DNA of 33,014 nt from Gemmiger sp. An87. Lineage in GTDB: Bacteria; Bacillota; Clostridia; Oscillospirales; Ruminococcaceae. Each line of letters begins with the position of its first letter. Position 1 is the first letter of the stretch. The stretch lies in contig NZ_NFHD01000036.1 in the NCBI RefSeq assembly GCF_002159185.1, forward strand, positions 1-33,014. The letters run 5' to 3'. Below are positions 21,931 through 30,180 of the stretch, one piece after another. The notes beneath the pieces were generated by a model, which saw only the letters and a program-made list of their open reading frames with translations, did no database searches and had not been told where the DNA came from. Made by a program: the position numbers and the translations under genes.

Positions 21931-23265
21931 TCAGGCCTGGGTCTTTTCGCCCAGAACCACATTCAGGGTGATCAGCTCGCCGTTACGGTCCACCAGAACC
22001 TGAACGGTGTCGCCTGCGGAATAATCCTGCAGGGCGTTGGTCACATCCGTGGCGCTGGTCACGGTCTTGGTGCCCACGCTCACGATGCGGTCGCCAACCT
22101 TCATGCCGGCGTTGGCAGCGCCGCTGCCCTCCGTCACGCTCTGTACGTAAGCGCCCAGAGTGGAAACGCCGTACTGCATGGCGGTCTGGGCGTCGGTGAT
22201 GCTCACCACGGTGATGCCCAGAGCGGGACGGCCGGTCACATAGCCGTTTTCAATCAGGTCCTGCGCCACGGCCTTCACGGTATTGATGGGAATGGCGAAG
22301 CCCAGACCCTCGGCGTTCTCATCGGCGTTCTTCGCATTCACGATGCCGATCAGCTCGCCTCTGGAGTTGAACAGGCCGCCGCCGGAGTTACCCGGGCTGA
22401 TGGCAGCGCTGGTCTGGATCAGGTTCATGGTGTTGCCTTCCACGGTCACACTGCGGTTCAGCGCGCTGATAATGCCGTCGGTGGAGGTTACGCCCAGGTT
22501 GCTGGGGTTGCCCACCGCGATGGCGGTCTCACCGATGGAGATGGTGTCGGAGTCGCCCAGCACTGCCGGGGTCAGGCCGGTGGCGTCGATCTTGATGACC
22601 GCGATGTCGCTCTGGGAGTCCGCGCCCACCAGGGTGGCGCTATAAGTGGTGCCGTCGTTCAGCTTTACGGTGATCTGCTCGGCGCCCTCCACCACATGGT
22701 TGTTGGTGATGATGTAGCCGTCTTCGGTGTAGATCACGCCGCTGCCCGCGCCGCTCACAATTTGCTGGCCGCCCCAGAAGCCGTAACTGGTGGTGACCAT
22801 CTGCTCGGTGGTGATCTCAACCACACTGGGGGTGATGGCGTTGATCACACTTACCAGCGGGTCCAGCGAGGTGGAACCGTCGGTGCTGCTGGTGGCGGTG
22901 CCGGAGGGATTGGCACTCTGGTATACGATGCGGGCGCTGCTGGTCTTGTCGGCCAGGTAGAAGCCCGCATAGCCGCCGCCGAAGCTTACGCCGGCCACCA
23001 GCACCAGGGCCAGGGCACCTGCGCCGATCTTCTTCAGGCGGGGGTGATGCTTCTTCATGCGGGGAGGCTGGGGCTCGCCGCCCATGGGGGCGGAGGGACC
23101 AAAGCCGGGCATCGAAGCACCGGGAGTGGTGTAGTCGGTGCCGGCACCGGCACCCATGGAAGGTTCGCCGGTGGGGCCCATCGGGGTGTAGGAAGCGGGG
23201 GTGGGGTTGTTGCCACCGCTGTTCGGGTAGGTACCGGAATAATCATATTCCCATTTGTTTTCCAT
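21931..23265 (-). CDS. htrA: HtrA/DegP-type membrane-anchored serine protease (S1C)
   Basis: Surface protease that handles misfolded secreted proteins (444 aa). Residues 1-70 are a cytoplasmic, Pro/Gly-rich low-complexity tail (repeated GP, PMG and PGA units), then KKHHPRLKK and one membrane helix at 81-105. The trypsin-like domain has catalytic H190 (NNHVVEG), D220 (SDIAVIKID) and S294 (SPGNSGGG). A single PDZ domain fills about 345-440. One PDZ and an N-terminal anchor are typical of Gram-positive HtrA. The ATG at 23265 follows AAAGGATGAT. It is monocistronic. A weak minus-strand TATAAC lies about 95 bases upstream, with no good -35. Confidence 0.94.
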   Translation of the reverse strand: MENKWEYDYSGTYPNSGGNNPTPASYTPMGPTGEPSMGAGAGTDYTTPGASMPGFGPSAPMGGEPQPPRMKKHHPRLKKIGAGALALVLVAGVSFGGGYAGFYLADKTSSARIVYQSANPSGTATSSTDGSTSLDPLVSVINAITPSVVEITTEQMVTTSYGFWGGQQIVSGAGSGVIYTEDGYIITNNHVVEGAEQITVKLNDGTTYSATLVGADSQSDIAVIKIDATGLTPAVLGDSDTISIGETAIAVGNPSNLGVTSTDGIISALNRSVTVEGNTMNLIQTSAAISPGNSGGGLFNSRGELIGIVNAKNADENAEGLGFAIPINTVKAVAQDLIENGYVTGRPALGITVVSITDAQTAMQYGVSTLGAYVQSVTEGSGAANAGMKVGDRIVSVGTKTVTSATDVTNALQDYSAGDTVQVLVDRNGELITLNVVLGEKTQA

Positions 23266-23395
23266 GCTCTATCATCCTTTCAGGTGAACAAGGGGTCCGG
23301 GGCGTCTGCTCCAATGAAACGCCGCTCTTGCGGCCCCTTGCTTATCGTTCTGGTTATAGTTTATCCGCCCGCCGTGAAAAACATTTTATGGCCGG

Positions 23396-23424
23396 GTGAA
23401 AAAAATGTGAAATCCATGTATAAT
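23396..23424 (+). promoter_or_regulatory. Promoter for the GNAT-MnmM gene
   Basis: GTGAAA (23396-23401), 17-base spacer, TATAAT (23419-23424). Transcription would start near 23431, which rules out the ATG at 23429 as start codon. Confidence 0.55.
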
Positions 23425-23503
23425 TGGTATGGTTCCGGGCTGCGGATCATGCCTGGAGTCTCACCATATAAGCATATCATATTTGGAAAGGCAGGGCAAT
23501 GGC

Positions 23504-24367
23504 GTGCGGGTGATACGCGAAGGAGAAGAATTCCTGTTATATAAGGAAAAGCTGCTTGTGGGGCGGTGTGGTTGTGCCCGCCAGGGCGAGGGCTGGCGGC
23601 TGGGGCCTCTGTGGGTGGACCCGGCCTGGCGCCACAAGGGCTACGGCAGCTTTATGCTGCGCCAGGTGCTGAAAAGCACCGGTGGCTACACCGGCGAAAG
23701 CCTGCATTTTCTGGAGCTTGGAGAGGATGCGGCCGGGAAGGCACTGGCCGAAAAATTCGGCTTTTCCCGGGTCGGAACCCTCTGGCGCAGGCACCGGGTG
23801 CCGGACCCCACCGCCGTGGGCCTGACCCACGATTTCCTGCAGCAGAATCTTTTGCCCGGCGGTTTTTTTGTGGACGCCACCTGCGGCAACGGGGGCGATA
23901 CCGAGTTTCTCTGCCGCCTGGCGGGCCCGCAGGGGAAGGTGCTGGCGCTGGATCTGCAGCAGCAAGCGGTGGACAACACCAATGCCCGGCTGGCTGCGGT
24001 CGGCCTTTCGGATATCGGCCGGGCGGTGCAGGCAGACCACGCGGAACTGGCGAAGCTGGTGGAAGAGGGCAGCGCGGACTGTGTGGTCTTCAACTTCGGC
24101 TATCTGCCCGGAGCGGACCACAGTCTGTTCACCACCCCGAAAAGCAGCCTGCCCGCAGTGAAGGCTGCACTGGCGGCGCTGCGCCCCGGCGGAATCCTGG
24201 CGGCCTGCCTGTACAGCGGCGGACCCAACGGCGATGGGGAGAAGACTGCCCTGCTGGAATTTTTCCGGGCGCTGCCCATCCGGGAATACACGGTGCTGGT
24301 GTGCGAGTTCGCCAACTGGGCGCCCACTGCGCCTCTGCCCTGCTTTGTGCGCAAAAAGGGCTGGTGA
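23504..24367 (+). CDS. GNAT N-acetyltransferase fused to MnmM/YtqB-type tRNA methyltransferase
   Basis: 287 aa with two domains. Residues 1-95 form a compact GNAT fold with the acetyl-CoA motif R43-H-K-G-Y-G48 in VDPAWRHKGYGSF and AEKFGFSRVGTLWRR at its end. Residues about 105-287 match the YtqB family: SAM-binding DATCGNGGDTEF (124-135), ALDLQQQAVDNT and the diagnostic FNFGYLPG (196-203). B. subtilis YtqB was renamed MnmM because it methylates nm5(s2)U34 of tRNA to mnm5. The GNAT part has no assigned substrate. The start is GTG 23504; TTG 23483 is possible, and ATG 23429 lies at the predicted transcript start. It is monocistronic between htrA and GH3. Confidence 0.85.
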   Translation: MRVIREGEEFLLYKEKLLVGRCGCARQGEGWRLGPLWVDPAWRHKGYGSFMLRQVLKSTGGYTGESLHFLELGEDAAGKALAEKFGFSRVGTLWRRHRVPDPTAVGLTHDFLQQNLLPGGFFVDATCGNGGDTEFLCRLAGPQGKVLALDLQQQAVDNTNARLAAVGLSDIGRAVQADHAELAKLVEEGSADCVVFNFGYLPGADHSLFTTPKSSLPAVKAALAALRPGGILAACLYSGGPNGDGEKTALLEFFRALPIREYTVLVCEFANWAPTAPLPCFVRKKGW

Positions 24368-24384
24368 CGCCTGTTTGCAGAATC

Positions 24385-24420
24385 AAAAAAGGAGCCTTCC
24401 CGCCGGGAAGGCTCCTTTTT
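24385..24420. terminator. Bidirectional terminator between convergent genes
   Basis: AAAAAGGAGCCTTCCC (24386-24401) pairs perfectly with GGGAAGGCTCCTTTTT (24405-24420), 3-base loop, A and T flanks on both sides. It can end both the GNAT-MnmM and GH3 genes. Confidence 0.93.
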
Positions 24421-24469
24421 CATTGAGACGAGGAAACGATTTTCTCAATGCGGTTGTGTGAAAAAAGGG

Positions 24470-27400
24470 TTATGCGTTTGTCTGAGCGCCTTTCTTTTCC
24501 TTCTTCCAGCGGCGGACGATGGCCACCACGCCCCAGGCGATCAGGCCGGTGGCAATGATGCCTTCACCGATCAGGATGAAGTAGTAGTTGGCAAAGGGCA
24601 GCTCGCCCACTGCGGTGCCGTGCACGATGCCGTTCATGGCGTTGGAGTTCACGGTGGTATACAGGATGTGCTTGAGCGCCTGACGGGCAAAGTAGCGGGA
24701 AGCAGGGTTGGTGATGTCCAGCGGAGCGTCCACCTCGTAGCCGGTGAGCTTCAGGTCGCCGCCGGCGCGGATGCACTGCTCGGTATCCATCACGCCGCCG
24801 TTGTCGTAGTCGGTGATTACGGTGCCGTCAAAGCCCCATTCGTTGCGCAGAACGCCGGTGAGCAGATTGTAGTCACCGCCGGACCAGGTGCAGCCCACCC
24901 GGTTGAAGGCGGACATCACGGTCATTACCGCCGGGATTTCGGCAGTGGTCTGGGTGAAGCTGTCGGTGGCCTCGTCGTACTGCTGCACCATGATCTCGGT
25001 GGTGGGCCGCTCTTCGATGCAGGTCTGGAAAGGCTTGAGGTAGATCTCGCGGATGGCCTGCTCGTTGGAGAAGGTGGCCACATGGCTGCGGTGATCCTCC
25101 TGGTCGTTCAGTGCGAAGTGCTTGATGTAGGCGTATACGCCCTTTTCCGCACAGGCGCTGGCGGCCTGCAGAGCCAGCTCGCCGGACATGAAGCCGTCCT
25201 CGGAATAGTACTCAAAGTTACGGCCGGCGAAGGGGGTGCGGTGGATGTTCATGGCGGGTGCGTACCAGCCGCTGATCAGGCCGATGTAAGTATGGGTGCC
25301 CCAGTTGCCGTCGGCAGCCAGAGCGTCCTCGCCCACGTAGTAGCCGTGCAGGTAGGAGTTGTTGCGGTCCCAGCTGGCGGCCAGGTTGGTGGCGCAGGGA
25401 TAGGTGATGGAATAGGGCTCGTGGGTGATGCCGCCCTCGTTCAGGCCGGAGGGGCCGTCGTAGTCAATGGCACGGGGCTTGCCCACGTTGGAGGAGGCCA
25501 GAGTCTGGTAACCGCCGTTGCGCACGATGGTTTCCAGCTCGGTGGCATCCATCTGGTCGATCAGGGCATCCCAGCCGCCCTCGGCCTCCACTTCGTCGAA
25601 GTCGCGGCCGCGGAAGTCGATCAGCTCCAGATCGCCGTCATTGCCGTAGGTGCCGTCCAGTGCGGCGGCCTCTTCCTCGGTCATGGGGTTCAGGGACGCC
25701 TCGGCGCCCTTGGCCTGGATGGCTTCTTTGATCTCATCGGAGACCTCCACCTCCCAGGTGTAGCCGTTCTTTTCGCTGAACTCGCTCTTGCGCTGGCTGT
25801 CCTGAGTACCGTGGGTGGTGGGGAAGGTGCCTGCCCAGTCCTGACGGGACAGGTACTGGTCGCGGGGGGTCAGCTCATCGTAGCTGGCATGGTCGAACTG
25901 GTTGGTGATCTCGGCACCGGCGGCAGAGGTGGCATAGGTCACGTTGTCCACGCCGCCGTTGTCGGTGTAGTTGTAGGTCCAGCAGCCCACAAAGCTTGCG
26001 TCGGGGGTGCCGAACAGGCCGTCGCTCTCCACACCCGCATAGGCCAGGAAGTTGTTGTTGGCCGCATGGGCGTTGGAGGCGGCAGTCAGCAGGTAGTCGC
26101 CGGCCTCCAGAATGTAGGTCTTGGCCTGCACGTCGTCATAGGAAATGAAGTCCTTTTTGTTCACCGTGATGGTAACGGTCTCGGACTGGCCGGGAGCCAG
26201 CTCGCCGGTCTTCTCAAAGCCCACCAGAGAGGAGGAAGCCTTCTCAATGTGGTTGGTTTTGTCGTATTCGGTGTAAGGGCTGTTCAGATACAGCTGCACC
26301 ACATCGCGGCCGGCCACCGAGCCGGTGTTGGTCACGGTCACGTTCACCTGAATATCGCCGTTGGCGTCCATCTCGCTCATGGTGAAGTCGGACCACTGGA
26401 AGGTGGTGTAGGACAGGCCGTAGCCGAAGGGATACTGTACAGTGGTGGCGTAGTCATAGTCACCCGCGTTGCCCTGGTCCAGGGTCTTGTCGAAGTAGCG
26501 GGTCTCGTAGTATTTGTAGCCCACGTAGATGCCTTCGTCGTAGAACACGGCGGCCTCCACGTCGCTGCCGTTATTGACCATCATCATGTCGCCCATGTTC
26601 TGCATGGCGGGGGAGGAGAACAGGTCGTAAGCGAAGGTGTCCACCAGATGGCCGGAGGGGTTCACGCTGCCGCTCAGTACGTCCGCAATGGAACGGCAGG
26701 TATCACCGCCTGCACCGGGGGCCCACAGCACCGCGGAGATGTTGGGGTAATCCTTCACCCAGCCCAGCTCAAAGGCGTTGTTGGTGTTGACCACCAGAAT
26801 CACGTTGTTGAAGTTGTCGTTCAGGTACTGGATCACGCCCAGCTCCACGCTGTCCGGCTCCAGGTAGTGCTTGTCCTTATCCTCTTCAATGTCGGTCCAG
26901 TCGCCCATGTAGCGGCCCAGGTCACGGCCCTCGCCGCCGGTGCGGGCGATGAAGAAGACGGGGATGGTGCCTTCGGCTTCCTGTTTGGCCTCGTCGGGAA
27001 TGGCGGAGATGGGAGCCTCGTTGATGGACCAGTCCTCAGCGCCGCCGTACATGATGGCGCCGCCGCCGCGGGTGTAGGTGCTGTGGTTGTCGGTGTAGAA
27101 CTTCCACAGGGACTCGTTCACCTCAAAACCCTGCTCCAGCAGAGCGGTGCGCATATCGCTGGAGATGGTGCTCACGCCGGAACCGGTGCCGCCGGCCAGC
27201 AGGTCCACCGAGGAGGCAGAGAACAGGCTCAGCTTGGAGCCGGCGGCCACGGGCAGACCCTTGCCGTTCTCGGTGTTGTTGTAGAGCAGTACAAAGCCTT
27301 CCGCACCGGCTTTGCGGGTGAATTCCTGCTCCGCGGCCTGCAGGGCTTCGGAGTCGGTGATGTCGCGGGTGTAGTAGGCGGCATCCACGCCGTCCACAGC

Positions 27401-27571
27401 GCTGCTGCTGGAGAAATCCGTCTCGCCGAAGATGTCGCGCAGCACCAGATCATACATCGAGGTGGTGATGACGGAAAGCGCGATCGAGAACGCCAGCAGG
27501 ATGGCCAGCAGCGGCGTGAGGATCGCGGTGAACGCCTTCGCGCTCAGTTTTTTCTTCTTGTCCTTTGCCAT
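24470..27571 (-). CDS. GH3 glycosidase with permuted domain order and two membrane anchors
   Basis: 1033 aa. A basic cytoplasmic start (MAKDKKKKLSAK) and membrane helix (14-37) come first. Next is the GH3 C-terminal-type domain (about 75-370), then a fibronectin III-like domain (about 390-475, TVTNTGSVAGRDVVQLYLNSP). The GH3 N-terminal catalytic barrel comes last (about 590-970), with GRNFEYYSEDGFMSGELA, KHFALNDQE and nucleophile D921 in GTVITDYDNGG. A second membrane helix (about 997-1020) and tail KKEKKGAQTNA follow. The normal GH3 order is reversed, as known for Ruminococcus albus and Butyrivibrio enzymes. Specificity (beta-glucosidase or beta-xylosidase) is unknown. ATG after GGAGG. Confidence 0.9.
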   Translation of the reverse strand: MAKDKKKKLSAKAFTAILTPLLAILLAFSIALSVITTSMYDLVLRDIFGETDFSSSSAVDGVDAAYYTRDITDSEALQAAEQEFTRKAGAEGFVLLYNNTENGKGLPVAAGSKLSLFSASSVDLLAGGTGSGVSTISSDMRTALLEQGFEVNESLWKFYTDNHSTYTRGGGAIMYGGAEDWSINEAPISAIPDEAKQEAEGTIPVFFIARTGGEGRDLGRYMGDWTDIEEDKDKHYLEPDSVELGVIQYLNDNFNNVILVVNTNNAFELGWVKDYPNISAVLWAPGAGGDTCRSIADVLSGSVNPSGHLVDTFAYDLFSSPAMQNMGDMMMVNNGSDVEAAVFYDEGIYVGYKYYETRYFDKTLDQGNAGDYDYATTVQYPFGYGLSYTTFQWSDFTMSEMDANGDIQVNVTVTNTGSVAGRDVVQLYLNSPYTEYDKTNHIEKASSSLVGFEKTGELAPGQSETVTITVNKKDFISYDDVQAKTYILEAGDYLLTAASNAHAANNNFLAYAGVESDGLFGTPDASFVGCWTYNYTDNGGVDNVTYATSAAGAEITNQFDHASYDELTPRDQYLSRQDWAGTFPTTHGTQDSQRKSEFSEKNGYTWEVEVSDEIKEAIQAKGAEASLNPMTEEEAAALDGTYGNDGDLELIDFRGRDFDEVEAEGGWDALIDQMDATELETIVRNGGYQTLASSNVGKPRAIDYDGPSGLNEGGITHEPYSITYPCATNLAASWDRNNSYLHGYYVGEDALAADGNWGTHTYIGLISGWYAPAMNIHRTPFAGRNFEYYSEDGFMSGELALQAASACAEKGVYAYIKHFALNDQEDHRSHVATFSNEQAIREIYLKPFQTCIEERPTTEIMVQQYDEATDSFTQTTAEIPAVMTVMSAFNRVGCTWSGGDYNLLTGVLRNEWGFDGTVITDYDNGGVMDTEQCIRAGGDLKLTGYEVDAPLDITNPASRYFARQALKHILYTTVNSNAMNGIVHGTAVGELPFANYYFILIGEGIIATGLIAWGVVAIVRRWKKEKKGAQTNA

Positions 27572-27726
27572 GAAAATCCTCCTTACAAGTATCTGCTTTG
27601 CAGCCGCGCCGGGCAAAAAGCGCGCCTGCTCGCCTTGCTCCTTTCTCCGGAAAACCGGCCCCGTGCCAGGGAAAAAGGTCGGAGAAAACGCAAGGAGAAA
27701 CCGCCGGGGCCGGCTCTTCGGCCCAA

Positions 27727-27755
27727 ACTATAACAAAAGGGAACACCCCTGGCAA
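27727..27755 (-). promoter_or_regulatory. Promoter for the GH3 gene, inside the upstream terminator
   Basis: On the minus strand TTGCCA (27755-27750), 17-base spacer, TATAGT (27732-27727). The -35 sits in the loop of the kinase-gene terminator. The leader is about 150 bases. Confidence 0.6.
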
Positions 27756-27767
27756 TGGGTGTTCCCT
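27734..27767 (-). terminator. Terminator after the LytTR-system kinase gene
   Basis: Minus strand AGGGAACACCC (27767-27757) pairs with GGGTGTTCCCT (27748-27738), then TTTGTTA. It separates the two-component genes from GH3. Confidence 0.82.
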
Positions 27768-27819
27768 AAACTGCAGCTTTTTTTCGTGTATTGCACATTT
27801 GGCCGTTTGAAGGCGGGGC

Positions 27820-29184
27820 TCAGCGGTCGGCCAGGCTGAACAGGATGTTCAGGTGGAATACGTCCCCGTCCACATGAGCCGTCAGCTCGCCATCGTATTT
27901 GTGCACGATCATCTGGATACTCCGCAGGCCGAAGCCATGGCAGGAGGTATCCGCCTTGGTGGTCAAAGGCAGACCGTTCTGGAAGGTGAGCGTGCCGTCA
28001 AAGTAGTTGTCCTGCTGGATGAGCAGCATGCTGCCCCGGGCCTTGACTACCAGATTGATGATGCGCCGTTCCCGCTGGGGTACGGCGGCCACCGCCTCCA
28101 GAGCGTTGTCGATCACGTTGCCGAACAGGCAGTACAAATCGCTGCTTTCCAGAAAAGCCAGCTTTTCCCCGTCCACCATACAGGAGAGCTGGATGCCGTT
28201 CTGTTCGCAGTAAAGGCTCTTTTCGGTGAGCAGCACATCCAGCAGCTGGTTATGGGTCTCGATGCGGGTGTCGTAGATGGAGATGGCCTTTTCCAGGTCG
28301 CACACCGCGTCCGGCCCGAGGGGGCGGCCCTGGGCGGCCAGAGAGGCAATCTGATACTTGATGTCGTGGCATTTGATGTTGATCCGCTCGATGGTGTCGC
28401 GGGAGATCTCGTATTGCCGTTGGCTCTGGCGGATGGTGTGCTGAAGGTATTCCACCTCCTGGGCAAGCTCTCGCTGTTCGATGGTGCGCCAGGCCAAAAG
28501 CAGAACGATGGCACAGCAGGTGACCGAGAACAGATTGCCCGACTGGCGGAGCACAAAGAGGGCGGTGTGCTCAAACTGGTTTTCCCAGCCGATGCTCAGC
28601 CGGGCGAAGTACACATCCTCCACCGAGCAGAGGATTGCGGTGATCAGCAGCACCACCACTGAAAGGGAAAGCATCTGCCGGTCCAGCCGGCAGCTCGCGG
28701 CAAGCCGTGCCACCCGGCGGAGAAACAGCTGGTAAAGCACCAATGCAGCCGCCACATAAAAGCCGTGATGGAACAGTCCGCTGTAAACGTCGAAGGGGAA
28801 GCCGCCGCCGCTGAACCGGAGCAGCTCCGCGCCGCAGACCACCGTGAGGTATAGCTTGTAGCACAGATTCTGGGCGGCATAGGCCACGCTGCAGCAGAAC
28901 AGAATGGTGAGGAAGGGCTCGTCGAAGCACAGCCGGATGTGCGCGATGGCGGCTGCAAAGAGAACGATGTAGATGGCACTGCGGCCCAGAGCGCTCTGCC
29001 CCCAGAACAGATAAACCCAGGAGGCCGCGCCGGTTAAAGCCAGCACTCCCGCAAAGCCGAGAATCAGCCGCAGCCAGAACCGGCCCGCCCGGTGCAGGTT
29101 CCACAGGGTCATGCCGTAAAACAGATACAACCCGAACAGAAACTCCAGCATGATGTAACAGTAGGTGAACAGAAAGTTTTCCAT
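27820..29184 (-). CDS. Sensor histidine kinase, GHKL/AgrC-like
   Basis: 454 aa. The N-terminal half (about 1-235) has six or seven predicted membrane helices and no large extracellular domain. A coiled linker (ELAQEVEYLQHTIRQSQRQYEISRDTIER) leads to the phosphoacceptor His273 in IKCHDIKYQI. The ATP-binding GHKL domain follows (N-box GNVIDNALEA, G-box HGFGLRSIQMIVHKYDG). This build is typical of kinases that partner LytTR regulators. Two ATGs compete: 29190 overlaps the regulator stop by 4 bases (ATGA) but is 3 bases from GGAGG, while 29184 is 9 bases away and is preferred. Ligand unknown; no AgrD-like peptide gene was seen nearby. Confidence 0.9.
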   Translation of the reverse strand: MENFLFTYCYIMLEFLFGLYLFYGMTLWNLHRAGRFWLRLILGFAGVLALTGAASWVYLFWGQSALGRSAIYIVLFAAAIAHIRLCFDEPFLTILFCCSVAYAAQNLCYKLYLTVVCGAELLRFSGGGFPFDVYSGLFHHGFYVAAALVLYQLFLRRVARLAASCRLDRQMLSLSVVVLLITAILCSVEDVYFARLSIGWENQFEHTALFVLRQSGNLFSVTCCAIVLLLAWRTIEQRELAQEVEYLQHTIRQSQRQYEISRDTIERINIKCHDIKYQIASLAAQGRPLGPDAVCDLEKAISIYDTRIETHNQLLDVLLTEKSLYCEQNGIQLSCMVDGEKLAFLESSDLYCLFGNVIDNALEAVAAVPQRERRIINLVVKARGSMLLIQQDNYFDGTLTFQNGLPLTTKADTSCHGFGLRSIQMIVHKYDGELTAHVDGDVFHLNILFSLADR

Positions 29185-29186
29185 GC

Positions 29187-29903
29187 TCATTCACCTCCCG
29201 CAGAACCCGCATACCAGTTGGCAAGCTCCGCCAGAAATGCCGCCCGGCGTGGGCGGCTGATCTGCAGCAGGTTGTCGCCCACCTGCACCGTGCTGCCCTT
29301 CACTTTTACAATGAATTTCGGATTCACCAGATAGCACTTGTTGCAGCGCAGAAAACCGAACCGGCTCAGCTGCTGCTCCACGCCGGAGAGCACGCCCGTC
29401 ATCTCGATCACATCGTCGATCAGATGGTAAAACAGCCGGTGATTCATGATCTCCACATACATCAGCTTGTCGGTGGAGATCCGGCACAGCCCGCCGGGGG
29501 TGTTCACGGTAAAGCTGCGGTCCTCGTTGAGCAGATAGATGTCCAGCGCTTTTTTGAATTTCATGGAAAAATCGTAGTAGCTCACCGGCTTGATCAGATA
29601 GCTCACCGCATCCACCTCGTAGCCCTTCAGAGCATACTGCACCAGGTTGGTGATGAATATGATGGAGACGTTCTTGTCGCACCGGCGAAGCTGCAGCGCG
29701 GTTTCCAGACCGTTCATTCTGGGCATCTGCACATCCAGGAACACCACCGCATAAACCGCGCGGTAGTCCTGCAGAAAATCCGCTCCGTTGGCAAAGCGGA
29801 AAATCTGGAAGCTTTGCCCGGTCTGGGCCTCGTATTGCTTGATGTGGTCGATGAGGGCCTGCGCCGCCAGGTCCTCGTCTTCCACAATGGCGATGTTTCT
29901 CAA
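29187..29903 (-). CDS. LytTR-family response regulator
   Basis: 238 aa. The receiver domain (1-120) has acidic E9/D10, phosphoacceptor D57 in VVFLDVQMP and K105 in YLIKPVS. The LytTR DNA-binding domain (about 135-235) has FTVNTPGGLCRISTDKLMYVEIMNHR and FLRCNKCYLVNPKFI. The start is placed at TTG 29903, giving MRNIAIVEDED, with AAGGGG 7 bases upstream. Another TTG at 29924 precedes that site. It is followed directly by its kinase. LytTR regulators control cell-surface or secreted functions in many Firmicutes; the GH3 gene downstream is a candidate target (inference). Confidence 0.93.
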   Translation of the reverse strand: MRNIAIVEDEDLAAQALIDHIKQYEAQTGQSFQIFRFANGADFLQDYRAVYAVVFLDVQMPRMNGLETALQLRRCDKNVSIIFITNLVQYALKGYEVDAVSYLIKPVSYYDFSMKFKKALDIYLLNEDRSFTVNTPGGLCRISTDKLMYVEIMNHRLFYHLIDDVIEMTGVLSGVEQQLSRFGFLRCNKCYLVNPKFIVKVKGSTVQVGDNLLQISRPRRAAFLAELANWYAGSAGGE

Positions 29904-29977
29904 ATGGTCAACCCCTTGCCGCAAAAATCAGGCTTGTTTTCCGGGCCGCCTGTCCGCATGGCGGGCCCGTTGTTCAC

Positions 29978-30006
29978 AGTATATCATAGCGGGGAAAAAC
30001 CGTCGA
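29978..30006 (-). promoter_or_regulatory. Promoter for the LytTR two-component operon
   Basis: On the minus strand TCGACG (30006-30001), 17-base spacer, TATACT (29983-29978). It is divergent from the prfC promoter. Confidence 0.6.
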
Positions 30007-30029
30007 GAGGCGCACAAAACGGGTCAAAT

Positions 30030-30049
30030 CGCCGGTTTTTTGCCCGGCG
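30030..30049. repeat. Inverted repeat between divergent lytTR and prfC promoters
   Basis: CGCCGG (30030-30035) and CCGGCG (30044-30049), 8-base loop TTTTTTGC. It lies between the two -35 boxes, so it could be an operator, or chance in GC-rich DNA. Confidence 0.3.
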
Positions 30050-30071
30050 GGCGAAAATTGGCCCGGCCCTC

Positions 30072-30101
30072 TTGAAAAAGCCCTTTTGGATGTAATAATA
30101 T
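30072..30101 (+). promoter_or_regulatory. Promoter for prfC
   Basis: TTGAAA (30072-30077), 18-base spacer, TAATAT (30096-30101). A GCGGCG/CGCCGC hairpin (30136-30153) sits in the leader just before the ribosome binding site AAGGAGG (30164-30170). Confidence 0.6.
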
Positions 30102-30180
30102 ATAGAGTGTTGTGTTTTTTAGGACCAAACCTCGCGCGGCGTGTGTGCGCCGCCCCAGAATATAAGGAGGATAAGCATCT

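Noticed and set aside
24458-27733. 1091-codon open frame opposite the GH3 gene
   Set aside because: Antisense shadow with the same low-complexity look; GH3 motifs on the minus strand are unambiguous.
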